Positions 23,012-35,584 of a stretch of 64,000 nt of DNA are shown here, piece after piece. A model generated the notes under the pieces. The model was not told the origin of the DNA. It was given only the letters and a program-made list of their open reading frames with translations, and searched no databases. Position 1 is the first letter of the stretch, and the number at the start of each line of letters is the position of its first letter. Source of the DNA: Oxytricha trifallax (lineage: Eukaryota > Ciliophora > Spirotrichea > Sporadotrichida > Oxytrichidae). The position numbers and the translations under genes are program-made. Where the stretch lies: contig ARYC01017443.1 in assembly GCA_000711775.1 (NCBI GenBank), positions 1 to 64,000 of the forward strand, in the 5' to 3' direction.

Positions 23012-23519
23012 TTTCTCAATTTCTTTAAGCTTTAATATTAATATAGCTATAATATTATCTATTTTAATTTAATATTCAAGTCACCTGTATCCATTCACAA
23101 TATTTCAAGTTTTTTACAATTATTTCCCAGAGTTGAAAAATATCAGAACAGTATTTGATTTTCCATATATTTTATTTGTAAGTTCTTGTTGATCTCCCCA
23201 TCGGAAACTACTTCAGAAAATTCTTGGAAATCTGTATTGGTTCAATCGGTAACGATGGCGCCATAAATATATACATTATATAGCCTCTCTCACTATACTA
23301 CTATTGTAAATTAACTGAAGCCGATAGCTTTGAAAAGCTCAAGGATGCCTGCAAAAGTTTAAATAACAAACACTTTAATCAACTTATTTTTCAGATGTAC
23401 CATCAAGAGACAAGTAAAGTGATTTTGGAGGTAGAATATAAAGTATAATTATTCATACAGCTCAAACATGTCAATCGGTAAGAATTTTGCTTCAATAATT
23501 TATCTCCAATAGATGATGT
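22350..23519 (+). other. Odd-numbered MDS block of V-ATPase d
   Basis: MDS1 22350-22419, MDS3 22444-22510, MDS5 22549-22640, MDS7 22662-22731, MDS9 23120-23149, MDS11 23180-23267, MDS13 23309-23355, MDS15 23389-23432 and MDS17 23456-23519. Each ends in a pointer found again in the even block. Between MDS7 and MDS9 lie GDPD MDSs e, c and a (22790-23011), so the two loci interlock. Confidence 0.95.
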
Positions 23520-25180
23520 AGAAAACTATAAATTTAATTCAAATTTTAAATATTATCTGAATAAATACGTTTTAAATAGGAGTTTTAAGAAATCAAGAAA
23601 ATCAATCTTATAATTTTTGTAAAATTAATCTCTTATTAAGTAACTTAAAGCGATTCTCATTGCAAGAAAATTGCCTTTTCCTCTTTTGTTGAGGGTAATT
23701 CGATTTGATTTTAATATTTTATTTTCTATGATTCAATGAAGGATTGTGGGAAGGTATTTGAGGATGGGAACATGTTGTAGACAGAATGAGTCATATGTGG
23801 GAACTCGGTGAAAATACCATCAATCTTTTTAAAGTATTTTTACTTATTAAAATATGAATTGCCTCTTCAATGGGATTCTTAGGATTTGACCAAATTAAAG
23901 AAAATTAAAAAAAATATTTTGTATCTCATTTTTCTTCTGAGCATCTTAATCTAATTTTAGCTTAAATAATTTGTTATTTAGAGGTCAAGTTCAAATTAAT
24001 TTACTTATCAATGTATGCTCCGATAGAATGCTCATTTCAATTTTAGACATAGCACACACTCCAAAATATTGTATATAATTTGGAGTGAAAATGTAAATTA
24101 GATCACTCAGAAAGGGATTCTTGATGAGCATAAGAAATTCAAACTTGTCCTTGAAGACACCGACTATGGTCCATACATCGTTATACTCTAAATTACACTT
24201 GATTGGTCAGACAACTTAACCACTAAACGGTTTCCTCTAAATGATGCCATTTTATAAAAAAATGATCAGCCACTTGAACTACTTTTGAAAGGTCTTGACC
24301 CACTCGGTTATTTCCCATTAATATTATAAAAGAACTGTAGAGGGTGACGATTATGCTACTCTCTATCAACAAGTTCTTTGTGTAGTAATTAAAAACACAA
24401 ATCGCGCCATAAAGAAGGATGCCAGATTCATCTCAGATCTGATGAAGGACTACAAGGCCGAAAAAATTAAGAACATGCTAAAGAAGATTTGGATCGGAGA
24501 ATTCCACAAATACAGCATGCAATTGCCAGACGTCAGCAGACAAACAATGGACGACCTCCTCAAGTTTGAGTCAGACTGCATGACAATCCAAATTATCTTC
24601 AATTCCATTGATATCAAGGGTCTTTCTGATGCCAGAGGCAGAGAAGGAGAGAGAAGAAAGTATATCAATAATCTCGGTAAGTAGAAATATCAAATCAAAT
24701 TTAACTTTAATAATAAAACGAATAAGATCTAAATTTAGTCATATTATGTTTGCTAACTTTGAAACTTTAGGTTATCTTTACCCAGACAGAGATAGAGAAT
24801 TAACTGAAAATAATAATTGGCATCTTGCAAAGGTTTTGAGTATGAAAGAATGCTCTAACAAGTTTCAGATGTGTTGTGATAAACTTATAATTTTGGAGGT
24901 GCTAAGGATGGTGGTTCAAGCTACAGCTCAAATTAAACCATGTAATTCCTGAATAGATGATGTTATGTTCATTGAAAAATCAAAGAGATACTCAATGGCT
25001 TTCGAGAATCAGTTCCATTACGGAGTCTTCTACGCCTATCTTAAACTCAGAGAGATGGAAATCAAGAATATTGTTTGGCTCGCAGAGTTGGTCTCAATCG
25101 GTGTTCCAAGATAAATGCCAGGCTGGTCCAAGTTCGTTGTTCCCTTCAAGTATCACAAAGAAGAGGTCCAAGGCAACTGA
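22350..25180 (+). CDS. V-ATPase subunit d, scrambled into 18 MDSs
   Basis: Subunit d (VMA6/ATP6V0D) couples the V1 stalk to the Vo proton ring. Reassembly of odd MDSs (1-17, 22350-23519) with even MDSs (2-18, 24097-25180) in strict alternation gives one open frame from ATG 22350 to TGA 25178-25180. Characteristic segments appear: 'FNADDGYPEAIIRSLRKGFL', 'EDTDYGPYIVNEPNPIEI', 'LDPLGYFPELKNIRTVEGDD', 'ADCMTIQI'-like 'SDCMTIQIIFNSIDIKGL', 'NNLGYLYPDRDREL', and 'FENQFHYGVFYAYLKLREME'. Seventeen pointers of 5-13 bp match at every junction. Introns lie in MDS12 (about 24677-24768) and in MDS17, where the acceptor is inside a pointer. Length is normal for the family. Identity and order are both strongly supported. 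Confidence 0.97.
23520..24096. other. Spacer between odd and even V-ATPase blocks
   Basis: AT-rich, with no frame of convincing length and no pointer copies from either scrambled gene that I could find. It must be eliminated as one large IES-like segment. A somewhat G-richer patch at about 23745-23815 is unexplained. Confidence 0.5.
24097..25180 (+). other. Even-numbered MDS block of V-ATPase d
   Basis: MDS2 24097-24124, MDS4 24136-24183, MDS6 24195-24247, MDS8 24258-24317, MDS10 24331-24378, MDS12 24404-24808, MDS14 24826-24872, MDS16 24890-24932 and MDS18 24952-25180. Spacers between them are only about 10-25 bp. Pointers in order: ATTAGATCACTCA, GGATTCTTGA, AATTCAAACTTG, TACATCGTTA, ACACTTGATTGG, TAAATGATGC, AAAAATGATCAGC, TTATTTCCCA, AGAAC, AAGTTCTT, GCGCCATAAA, AATTAACTGAA, TGCAAA, TTTCAGATGT, ATTTTGGAGGT, TACAGCTCAAA, AATAGATGATGT. 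Confidence 0.95.
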
Positions 25181-25223
25181 TGAATTATAATCTCTCTATC
25201 ACAAATCTCATCAACTTTATTAA

Positions 25224-28200
25224 TCAGAAATTTAACATAATATTTCCTAATTATTTCGATACTAACATTCCCATACAAATTATTAATGATTTAAGTTCTT
25301 CCATCAAATTGAAAATAGTATCTTCAAGCATAAATTCAAGTAAGTCGACAAATGGTTTGTCTAAGAACATTCTCTTCCTGAATACATCTTGATCGTTCAT
25401 GCCGCTTACCTGCTTAAGCTCGTTTTCAATGGATGGAATGTGCTGGTTAACATAAGTTGTTTCATTATGAAATTTTAAGATACTATACTTTCAGTTATGC
25501 TTGGCTTGTAGAGTGGGGTGGGTCTTTGCTGACAGTCATCTAGTACTCTATCGATTTCGTCTGACTCAAGAATGTCATGAATAGCCTCATGGAGAATGTT
25601 CTCTATTAAAGTTTCACCTTCTTTGTGCTCTACACCGAGTTGCATTTTGGTCTATAGTTAAGGTAAAAAGAGGGATTCAATTAACTTACAATCTTAGATC
25701 TCTTTTTCAATCTCAAGAACAAGTATTCCATGCTTTCGTTTGCAGCAGTATTAGTATGAACACTCTTCAGATCTTATAAATCTATATTATAATAATAAAT
25801 CTTTTTTAATAAATTTTCAATTAATAAAGTGAAATGTATTAAAAATAATAAGAATACTAAATAATTTATTATATTTTAGAAAAAATAAGTTATAATAAAA
25901 TAACAAATAAGTTAAGAAAAATCAAAATTGCTATATTTTTTGTTCCAAAATATTAATATAAATAAATTTAATATCAAAACAAATTGAATGTTTACAATTT
26001 AATTTGAATAAAAATTCATAGTAAATATAATTGGAAATTTATATAAAAATATATAAATTGATTAAAATAAATTAAGTTTTGGTTTCACAATAACCACCTC
26101 AAAATGTGTTGGGAATCTTGATGCGCAAAGTGTCATTTTGATATTTTGATGAGAATTTGGCTTCAACTCTCCTTGCATTGGCTCAAGCTTAATTGAAATT
26201 ATTTTTTTAAAACTTTAGTTTCTAGGTTGGATGCAATTATCTTATTAAACTTTTCTCAAGTTCACTGAAATCAATTTCTTCTATTTAAATGCTGCCATTG
26301 ATCCGTTTTCATTTATATTATAGAATTATAAATTAACTTCAAAATGATAACCTATACCTCTTAGTTTCAATGTGTAAGATTCAATAAGATATAAAAACTA
26401 CTATCTTTCGCCTCTAGTGGTCTGAAAAGAGTGTAAATGTATTAAGTCACCAATAAAATAAAAATATAAATTGATTTCAAAGACTTTGTAATCATAGTTC
26501 TGCTAATTAAGTAGTTCTAAACTTGCTGTATCGATTTAGTACTTAAGTCTTGCATAACTCATTTATGATTATAGGATAAGTTACAGCCCACTCAAGTAAT
26601 AATTTTCTAAAATATCAGCCCAAGGTTCTAATTCAATCTCAACTTTATGAAAATTAAAAAGCAAATGATATCTCTCCCAAAGATTTGGATTTATTAATTT
26701 TATTATATCTGTAAATCTTAATAGAGGGAAGTCTTTCAAAAAATATCAAGTTAATCAACTATTGTATCTTAGATTTTCTAAGTCTTAGAGTTTATTTACA
26801 CATTTAATTTATACAATTAGTACAGATAATATTTCTATTTCTCAGACTCTCTTTATTAAGAATCTTCATCAATCTTTTGAGACATCTTAAGTTCAATGTA
26901 TAAATTGCAGTTGCTCTTATTGACAACTTATACACTAAGTGTCTTGCTGAAACCAACAGTAATAGTTCCAAAATCTAGATCCTTTGGACTAATACTTATT
27001 ATTCCATCACTACCAGCTCCAATTATTTCCAAGTCATATCTCACAGTCACGTCTTTAATGGATTTGGTTTGGTTCATAAGATTCTTGTGACTTCTTTGCA
27101 TCACACCAGAGCCTGGGTTATAGAAACCAATCAGATTCCTTACATGATCATATAATAAAATATACATGATATTGAATTTTAAGAGGGGTAAAGGTTGTTG
27201 TTACTTTTGTCTCTTCATTTGGCATCAAAAAGGCTTTAGCTGGTTCGAAAGTAACCTCAGTTTTGTAATCATATCAATAATTATTCAAATTCAAGAGGAA
27301 TTCTTGCATCATTTTTAATAGAAAGTTTCTGCTTGCTAGAAACCCCTGTAAATGTGGGTGGGAAGAACACTTTTCCATTGTTTCCTAAGCTTAGTTGAGG
27401 GGCATAACAATGACCAATTAAATGGATGCTTTGAATACTAAATATGAATTAATAAATCAATTTAAGTTGCATTGAGCAGTGAAATTATAAAACCTAGCAG
27501 CTTTAGGTTGGAATTCAAAACAGATTAAGGAAAAAGATTTTCCAGATATTACATAAATGCTAACTTTCTTAGAATTTTGAAGAATACTGGAGTGTCACTG
27601 GTATTAAGTATAATTAAATTTATATAAAAAGTTGTTGACAAATGTAACATTTTATTGTATCTGAACAGTTTGATAGGTTGATTCATTTACTCCAGCAGGT
27701 GGGAAGCTCACTTTATTTGATGGACTTATTTTAACAATAATCTTAATAAAATTTATATTTCAGGCATGTAGGTGGATCTAGTTCTTCATTTAAAGTATAA
27801 TTTTAGAATACATCCATTAGTCATTTCAAGGAACATTTCTTTGTGAACAACTATTATTATACTAAGTCAATGACCTTGTGACGATAAATGTCAACATAGA
27901 ATAATATATAAACTGATTTAGTTGATAGATTCACATTAAATCCAAATCAAATATATTTATAAATTTTCTCCTAGTGTTCTTATTTTGTATTGCTCAATTA
28001 ATTCATAATAAAATTAATTGACTTCGTAATAGCTACTAATGAATTATCAATTATCTGTATTATAATATTGAGCGCAAGATGTAACACCCACAATAGAGGG
28101 GACATATTTGACTTCTTTTATATACTAAATGAAACATCCTTCCCATCGTCATTGATCTCATTAAAAATATAAAATTCAAACTTTTCTTGATTAATTGTCA

Positions 28201-31200
28201 AAAATGGGTATTTATATAGTCAAATAGTTACCTTAGGTTAGCATGTGGATTTTAGAGAGTTATCGATATTAAATTATAATTAATACATACATATTCATTA
28301 GAATTTATATGAATTTTAAACTTAAATATAATGTATAATTATCATTATTTGTTTTCTGCATCTTTTCTTATGTAGATCTTAGGAGCTTATGTTAAGTCGA
28401 ATTCTTCATATGTTGCTTCTTCCATCAAATATTTAATTAATATTATCAAAATAGATTTAAAATGGAAAATTGATAAAATAAAATTAATATATAAATTAAA
28501 TGTCAACTTTTAGTATTTTTTGATTTTTATAGTATCGTTTTAACTGATATTGATTTGAATTTGATATATTTTAACAGCCAATAATTTGACTCATCGATAA
28601 ATCAAATTAGATTTATAATATCTTAACTGTAGACCCTTTAAATTTAACTTTTAAAATTTTTAACTCCTGAAAAATTAATATCTCTCTATACAAAATAGCT
28701 ATGAAAAAATTTTAAAAGTATAAGATGTAGAGAAAAATTTAACGACTAACCTTCATTCTTATTGTATTCACAAAAAATTTTACCCCATCGAGATAAATCG
28801 ATTTTAAATATTTCTCTGCCCCAAACTTCTTCCTTTCTCATCTCTTCAACCAAATTACTTGAGGACTTGGTCTAAATAAGTTTTTTGTGCATTTAATCAA
28901 GGTCTACATTTTATCTTCTTTGAGTCTTTCATCAGGAAATTCATACGCATTTTTATCGTTAAAATACACGAAATCATATGAATTTTTTTTGACTTTCACT
29001 AAAATCGAAATATCTCTATGAGTGATTTTTTCCATGAATTATGAGTAGGATAGAACATGTAGCTCATGTTTTGATCTACATTATTCCTTCTAGAGTAAAG
29101 TCATGAAAAAAATCGCTGCACGAGATAATTTCATTTCTTTGCAGGTACTCGACCAAATTTTGATGTTTGTTACATTGTAACAAACATCACCTCTAGTCAA
29201 ATGGACACATTTCCAAATGGACACAAATTCCGGACACAAACTCCGGACACCATTCCAAAGTTAGAACTCAGATCTCATCACTTATCTATCACACTGAACG
29301 AAGATATACTCCTTTTTCCATCACAGTACAACTTTTTGATTATGAGGGGGTTCGAAAAAGAGGATTTCGAGGTTTTCTCTCTTGGGTGAAAAGATATTGA
29401 AAAATTTAGAATTATGTTTTGATAGACAATTCTATAAGCTAAGTAGAATATTTATATGAAAATTTATAGACACTAGGTTAGAGAGTTATTGAAGTCAAAA
29501 GTCAGAGCATCCAAATTTTACTTTTCCCTCAATAACTTCCTTCAGTGTGAAATTCATGGAAGATGAGTAGGGTAGAAGTTGTAGCCCATACCCTAAGCTA
29601 TCGAATAGGGCATATATTCCAATACAAATTCCTTTAAGAAACAGAGATAAATTGAAAATAAGGTCAAGAATTTTGTAAAATGAAGAGAAATATTGAAATC
29701 GATTTTCCTCGATTGGCAAATTAGATGGTGAAAAACTCAAATCAAATCTTTAGCAGATTATCTCATGAAGAACATTTCTTCTCCTATAGTCAAATCAGTA
29801 GCTAATTGCATTAGAGAGATAAATCAAAATTAAATCTGAAATGTAAAATAAAGTATGAAAACTTAAATGTAACAAACATCACTCATATAAATTCTTGAGG
29901 CAACGAATTTAGGATTTTTATGAAGAGCATATTATGATCTATCATTTATCATCTAAAAGTTTTTCAACATAAATTCACTGAGCAGAGAAAACCCCGAAAC
30001 CCCTCTGGAAAATTTTCGGAAAATCAAATTTTTGAAATTGGGTTTTCAAAAATCCGAAAATTATCCAGAAGGGTTTCGGGGTTTTCTCTGCCCAGTGAAT
30101 TTATATTGAAAAACTTATAGATGATAAATGATAGATCATAATATGCTCTTCATAAAAATCCTAAATTCGTTGCCTCAAGAATTTATACGAGTGATGTTTG
30201 TTACATTTAAGTTTTCATACTTTATTTTACATTTCAGATTTAATTTTGATTTATCTCTCTAATGCAATTAGCTACTGATTTGACTATAGGAGAAGAAATG
30301 TTCTTCATGAGATAATCTGCTAAAGATTTGATTTGAGTTTTTCACCATCTAATTTGCCAATCGAGGAAAATCGATTTCAATATTTCTCTTCATTTTACAA
30401 AATTCTTGACCTTATTTTCAATTTATCTCTGTTTCTTAAAGGAATTTGTATTGGAATATATGCCCTATTCGATAGCTTAGGGTATGGGCTACAACTTCTA
30501 CCCTACTCATCTTCCATGAATCTCACACTGAAAGAAGTTATTGAGGGAAAAGTAAAATTTGGATGCTCTGACTTTTGACTTCAATAACTCTCTAACCTAA
30601 TGTCTATAAATTTTCATATAAATATTCTACTTAGCTTATAGGATTGTCTATCAAAACATAATTCTAAATTTTTCAATATCTCTTCACCCAAGAGAGAAAA
30701 CCTCTAAATCCTCTTTTTCGAACCCCCTCATAATCAAAAAGTTGTACTGTGGTGGAAAAAGGAGTATATCTTCGTTTAGAGTGATAGATAAGTGATGAGA
30801 TCTGAGTTCTAACTTTGGAATGGTGTCCGGAGTTTGTGTCCGGAATTTGTGTCCATTTGGAAATGTGTCCATTTGACTAGAGGTGATGTTTGTTACAATG
30901 TAAAAAACATCAAAAATTGGTCGAGTACCTGCAAAGAAATGAAATTATCTCAGGCAGCGATTTTTTTCACGACTTGACTCTAGAAGGAATAATGTAGATC
31001 AAAACATAAGCTACATGTTCCATCCTACTCATAATTCATGAAAAAAATCACTCAGAGAGATATTTCGATTTTAGTGAAAGTCAAAAAAAATTAATATGAT
31101 TCGTGTATTTTAACGATAAAAATGCGTATGAATTTCTATGAAAGACTCAAAGAAGATAAAATGTAGACCTTGATTAAATGCACAAAAAACTTATTTAGAC

Positions 31201-34200
31201 CAAGTCCTCAAGTAATTTGGTTGAAGAGATAAGAAAGGAAGAAGTTTGGGGCAGAGAAATATTTAAAATCGATTTATCTCGATGGGGTAAAATTTTTTGT
31301 GAATACAACAAGAATGAAAGTTAGTCGTTAAATTTTTCTCTACATCTTACACTTTTAAAACTATTTCATAGCTATTTTGTATAGAAAGATATTAATTTAT
31401 CAGGAGTTAAAAATTTTAAAAGTTAAATTTAAAGGGTCTACAGTTAAGATATGATAAATCTAATTTGATTTATCGATGAGTCAAATTATTGGCTGTTAAA
31501 ATATATCAAATTCAAATCAATATCAGTTAAAACGATACTATAAAAATCAAAAAATACTAAAAGTCCACATTTAATTTATATATTAATTTTATTTTATCAA
31601 TTTTCCATTTTAAATCTATTTTGATAATAATAATTTTAATTGCTATTTCAATTGGTAAAAAGAGAAAAGTTGTTTCAACAGTTTTGAAAGGATAATCATT
31701 TGTATCCGAGAATCTTGGTGGTTATGTTTCAGTTATGCAAAATTTTAATTTAATATATTGATCTATAAATATTTAAGATCTTATTTATTAACATCTCCTT
31801 CTGTTTCCCATTCAATAGCGCATTAAATTTCACCCTCAAAATATCTTAATAATTTTAGGCTAAAGATTAATGTTATCACCACTAAAATATTGTTAAATGT
31901 ATTGTATAACTTACCACATAAGTCCTGACTTCTAGAATTCAAACTTTATAATGAAATAAGATGCAAGTTATAAAGAATCACGAATCTTCTAGATAATTCA
32001 CCCTTCTCAAAATTAAAGAATTTCTTCAATACTGAATGCTACCAATAAAAAATGTAATTTATATTTGCTCTACATTTTGGAAGATCCTCATAGAAAGTTA
32101 CTTCCAATGGTTTCTTATCTTCAAAAAGAATATTATTTAAAAGATTCCATGCTCTATCCTTCAATATCGCTCACTTTAATTGGCAAATCAAGTGAATAGT
32201 CTTTAGCAATTGATTTATAGTACTTTATATAAGTCTCATTATAGATTAGTGAACCTTCCGGATTTTAGATTTCAAAATTCATCAATGTCTTGCAACTCCA
32301 AGATTTTTAATCTCAATAGGATAACATAAATAGATTTTACTCAAGTCCAATAGGTACTGGTGGAAGGTGATAAACATCCTTAAGAAGCTAAAGTTAAGCT
32401 CTTCTATGAAGTGTCTATCCTGAAAAGTTTATAATCAAAGGTTTTCCATTAAGAATTGAGAAGAATACTTTCAAGTAGTGAATCTTAACTTCCTTAGGAT
32501 AATAGTATACATTAATATCCATTTATTAACCAGGGTCAAGAGCTCCTTTTCTTGGCTCTATTTAGAAGATTTTGTTTTCGAGAATGTGCCTCTCAAATGC
32601 TTGTTCGTCACTTGGTTCTCCTGGATCAGCCCAAAAATATTTAGTAATTCAATCTCTTAATCATTTGGCATCTTGAATTGCCAATCAGCTCTAACACCAC
32701 CGATATTTTTAAGAGTAAGTGTAATCTTTCTTGGCTTTGGTCCATTTTTAATTGGGACTTTACCGAAATCCCAGGTAAATATTCTCAAGTTCTTTTGCAA
32801 ATCATGGATTGATTAATTTGTTTTATCGGAATTATTGAACTCGATTTCGCTATTGCTAAGTTTATTAAGAAGTTCTTTGTTTAAATTTGTCAAATGATAT
32901 TTCTAATAAATATATTTGGAGTACTTACTTAATCATTCCTTATATCTGGTGAATAATAAGTTTATTATTATAAGTCTCCCATGGCATGAATCTTGATATA
33001 TGATTTCTCAACAATCATTGTAATATTTATTTAGAGTTTATTGCTTGAACATCCTTAGTTAGTTTCTCTCTTGCAATACATACTAAGTGAATGTCAAAAT
33101 CAAATCTCAAAGTAGGTTTAAAGGTAATGTTAACTTTCTTTTTAGATTTAGCATTAATTAATCCTTTTGGATGATCAAATTTGAAGCAATCCTCGAGAGT
33201 TCTAGTCATTTCAGGGATCTCAGGCTCTATTTTATAAATTAAAAGGGTATTAATGATCATAGATGTTTGTAGCATAGACTGGAATACTTAAAATGTATTC
33301 TTTCTTTTTAAGAGGATACAGAATGGTAAACTAGTGAGTTTTGTATTTCTCAGGAACCTTCCATTCAAATTCATTTTATCAAGTAAGTTATAAAAAGCTT
33401 TGAATACTGTTTGCTGAATGATTAAACATGCATTAAGCAAGCTAATAAATTTTTCCATCTATCATCCCAATTGAAGGATTTGCTCTGAATGTCTTTGTTG
33501 AGTCCTATAGAATTTAAAATTGTAGTTTACCTTATTTTAACCATTGGAATAAATGGCTGTGAGCCTGGAGGGAATGAATGACCCACTAGCCTAATGTGAA
33601 GGCATTTCAAAATTATGAAAATGTATTTTTCATTTAAAGCTTCCTCAAATTTAGTTTTCTTAAGAGAGCTCAGCAAGGTTTTCCCAGCTGTTTATCCAGC
33701 TGAACTTTTAGCTCCAGAAGTATTATTTTGAATCATTTTCTTTACTTTATGGCTTGCTCCATTATTAAGCATTACGAAGCATTGAGCTATTTAAAAGAAG
33801 TAGCTATCTGGCTCACCAGGTGCGAATTTGACAACAAATTGAAAAGTGCTGTTTGCAGCAATTGAAGCCTAGGGTGGAGTTACTTTGAAAGGATTATCAG
33901 ATAGATTTCCGGTAGTTGCATTTACTATCTTAAGAAGTTGCCAATTAATTTGAATTTCAAAAGGATACTTATTATCTATTGTTAAGATTTTTCCTTCACT
34001 TACTCTGCCACACTCTGTATATGCGAAATCTAAAAATTCTTCTCTTAATTTAATATCTCTGTTTTCAGAAGTCATCTCAAGTAAAAAGCTATATATAATT
34101 CTTTGTGAAGAACTACTGGATTTGGATCGTCAATGGGGATCTCCAAATTGATCTCTACCTCTTCTTCAAAACTTGTTCCATTTCCAGTCATACCAAGTTT

Positions 34201-35337
34201 ATCTTCTCCGTATTCTCCTTTTCTTTATTTGTTATGAATACCCATAATGACCTTGATTGATAATTTCACAATAAAATATCAACATGTCTTTGCATAAGAG
34301 GGATGGGTTTTGTCAATATGTCATAGCAAGTACCAATTAAATCAACATAAAGAATTGAGTGATTTCTCACTATGCAAAACACTCTCTCGTAGTAATTGAC
34401 TGTTTACTGAGGATTAAATGTTATAATAATTCTAGTTGAGGATTTTGCATTAACAGTCCCCTCAGTCTTTGAGAATGAATAAACATTTTTGCTGTCATTA
34501 ATGAATTAAAAGGAAGTTGGCAAATCACTCTCATTTATTATATTCAAAAGTCTATTTGTGTTGCTTCCAATTTAAACTTCTCCAAAATGAACTGATTTTA
34601 GAAGTATATGTTTTTAAATCCGGTTGCATGACCAAGAGAAGAAAAGTTAAGCTCATTTCCTCCTATAAAAAATTCGGTTTTAAAATTTGACAGTTATTTT
34701 AAATGATGTATTTGGTGGAATGACGCCTTAGTAATTGTCAATGCTAAATTAAAATTATTATAAACTCATTGATCTTTTCAACTGTGAAGTGAGCTGGTAC
34801 TAATGACTAATTCTTAAGCATTACATCTTTAGTTGCTACTTTTCCAACTAGAAGAGTCTCAAAATCAAACTTCTCTTGATTATTTTATTTCTTTTTTAAA
34901 TTGGGTATTTTCCAATGGCACTCAATTTTAATACTTTAGAGCCTTCCTCAGATCCAGTAAATTTAAATACAGCTGAGGCAATGATAACCTTGGCTTCATC
35001 AGGAGAAAATGATAATGTAAATTCCTATTTCTGCTTTGCCATCATAATGCCTGTAATATTCGTTATTTTAACATGCTTATAAAGCCATAATTCCTTGAAA
35101 AATAAACCATATAAATTGTACATTTGTAATGAAGCAAAGTCTTTAAAACTTACCTTATTGTGGACTGACTTAAAATGGGCAGTTTTCAGTCAATACTTCA
35201 TACTTAACTATGTTAGCATTTGAAATAAAACAATTTTATTAATAGTAGAGAGTTAGGGTTTTGGTAATAGTTTGCTTGACACCACAATATCCAAAATCAA
35301 TTCCTTGCGTTGGCACTTAATCTGCTAGCGAAGTCAT
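25224..35337 (-). CDS. CFAP65-like axonemal protein with ASH/MSP domains, split by a 3.2 kb palindromic IES
   Basis: Minus-strand gene from ATG (complement 35335-35337, 'MTSLADQVPTQGIDFGYCG') to TGA (complement 25224-25226), with many short introns. It encodes about 1,900-2,000 residues of repeated immunoglobulin-like ASH/MSP domains: 'DFGYCGVKQTITKTL', 'VLKLSAIGKYP', 'FDFETLLVGKVATKDVML', 'KKVNITFKPTLRFDFDIHLV', 'ISPKDLDFGTITVGFSKTLSV'. The C-terminus carries 'LLEFMLEDTIFNLMEEL', reminiscent of the CFAP65 end. Length and domain content fit CFAP65, a central-apparatus protein, but CFAP47/CFAP74/HYDIN share these folds. The frame crosses the palindrome at pointer AATTAAA. A second AT-rich gap (about 25800-26060) separates the penultimate and last coding blocks. 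It converges with V-ATPase d, 43 bp away. Confidence 0.7.
25480..25489. other. Tandem pointer ATACT/ATACT (zero-length IES?)
   Basis: On the minus strand the frame of the CFAP65-like gene breaks at 'AGTATAGTATCTTAAAATTTC'. Deleting one of the two adjacent AGTAT copies gives 'GAA AGT ATC TTA AAA TTT CAT', linking two clearly coding segments. This is what an IES reduced to nothing between its pointers would look like. Confidence 0.5.
28441..30037 (+). repeat. Left arm of the palindrome
   Basis: About 1.59 kb, starting 'tattatcaaaatag' and matching the right arm in inverse orientation nearly base for base, with a few substitutions and a small net length difference of about 10 bp. It contains short frames of 81 and 62 codons that are mirrored in the other arm, and a local palindrome around 'tgtttgttacattgtaaca' (about 29164). 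No transposase motif seen. Confidence 0.9.
30043..31629 (-). repeat. Right arm of the palindrome
   Basis: Inverse copy of 28441-30037, ending 'ctattttgataata'. Only about 5-6 bases separate the arms ('ttgggt' region), so single-stranded DNA or transcript would fold into one hairpin of about 1.6 kb. The low divergence between arms suggests recent origin or continuing gene conversion. Confidence 0.9.
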
Positions 35338-35584
35338 TCTTATTTTATTTAAATGATTATTTCTTTTAAATAAATTAATTATCAATATAAATAACACTAT
35401 CACAAATTTATTCAATAAATGTTTTGAATCAATATTATTCAAAGATAATAAATATTATAATTATAATCTTGATATTAAATATTTTATACAAGAATCATAT
35501 GAGTGAATTTACTATTAATTTTTGTAATTATATTTTTGTTTAAATGTGGCTAACTAAAAAATATAATTTTGATAATATATAAAA

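Larger units (their letters stand above)
28432..31634. other. 3.2 kb IES with pointer TTTAATT, made of a giant palindrome
   Basis: TTTAATT (AATTAAA on the coding strand) lies at 28432-28438 and 31635-31641. Joining gives 'GAA ATA GCA ATT AAA TAT TTG ATG GAA', which continues the CFAP65-like frame on both sides. Almost the whole insert is two inverted arms. Minus-strand genes flank it only as parts of the same gene, so it must be eliminated for a normal product. Confidence 0.85.

Noticed and set aside
29495..30578. Identical 81-codon ORFs in the two palindrome arms, taken as a conserved gene
   Set aside because: They match because the arms are inverted copies. There is no codon bias, known domain or extended frame, so I do not call a gene.
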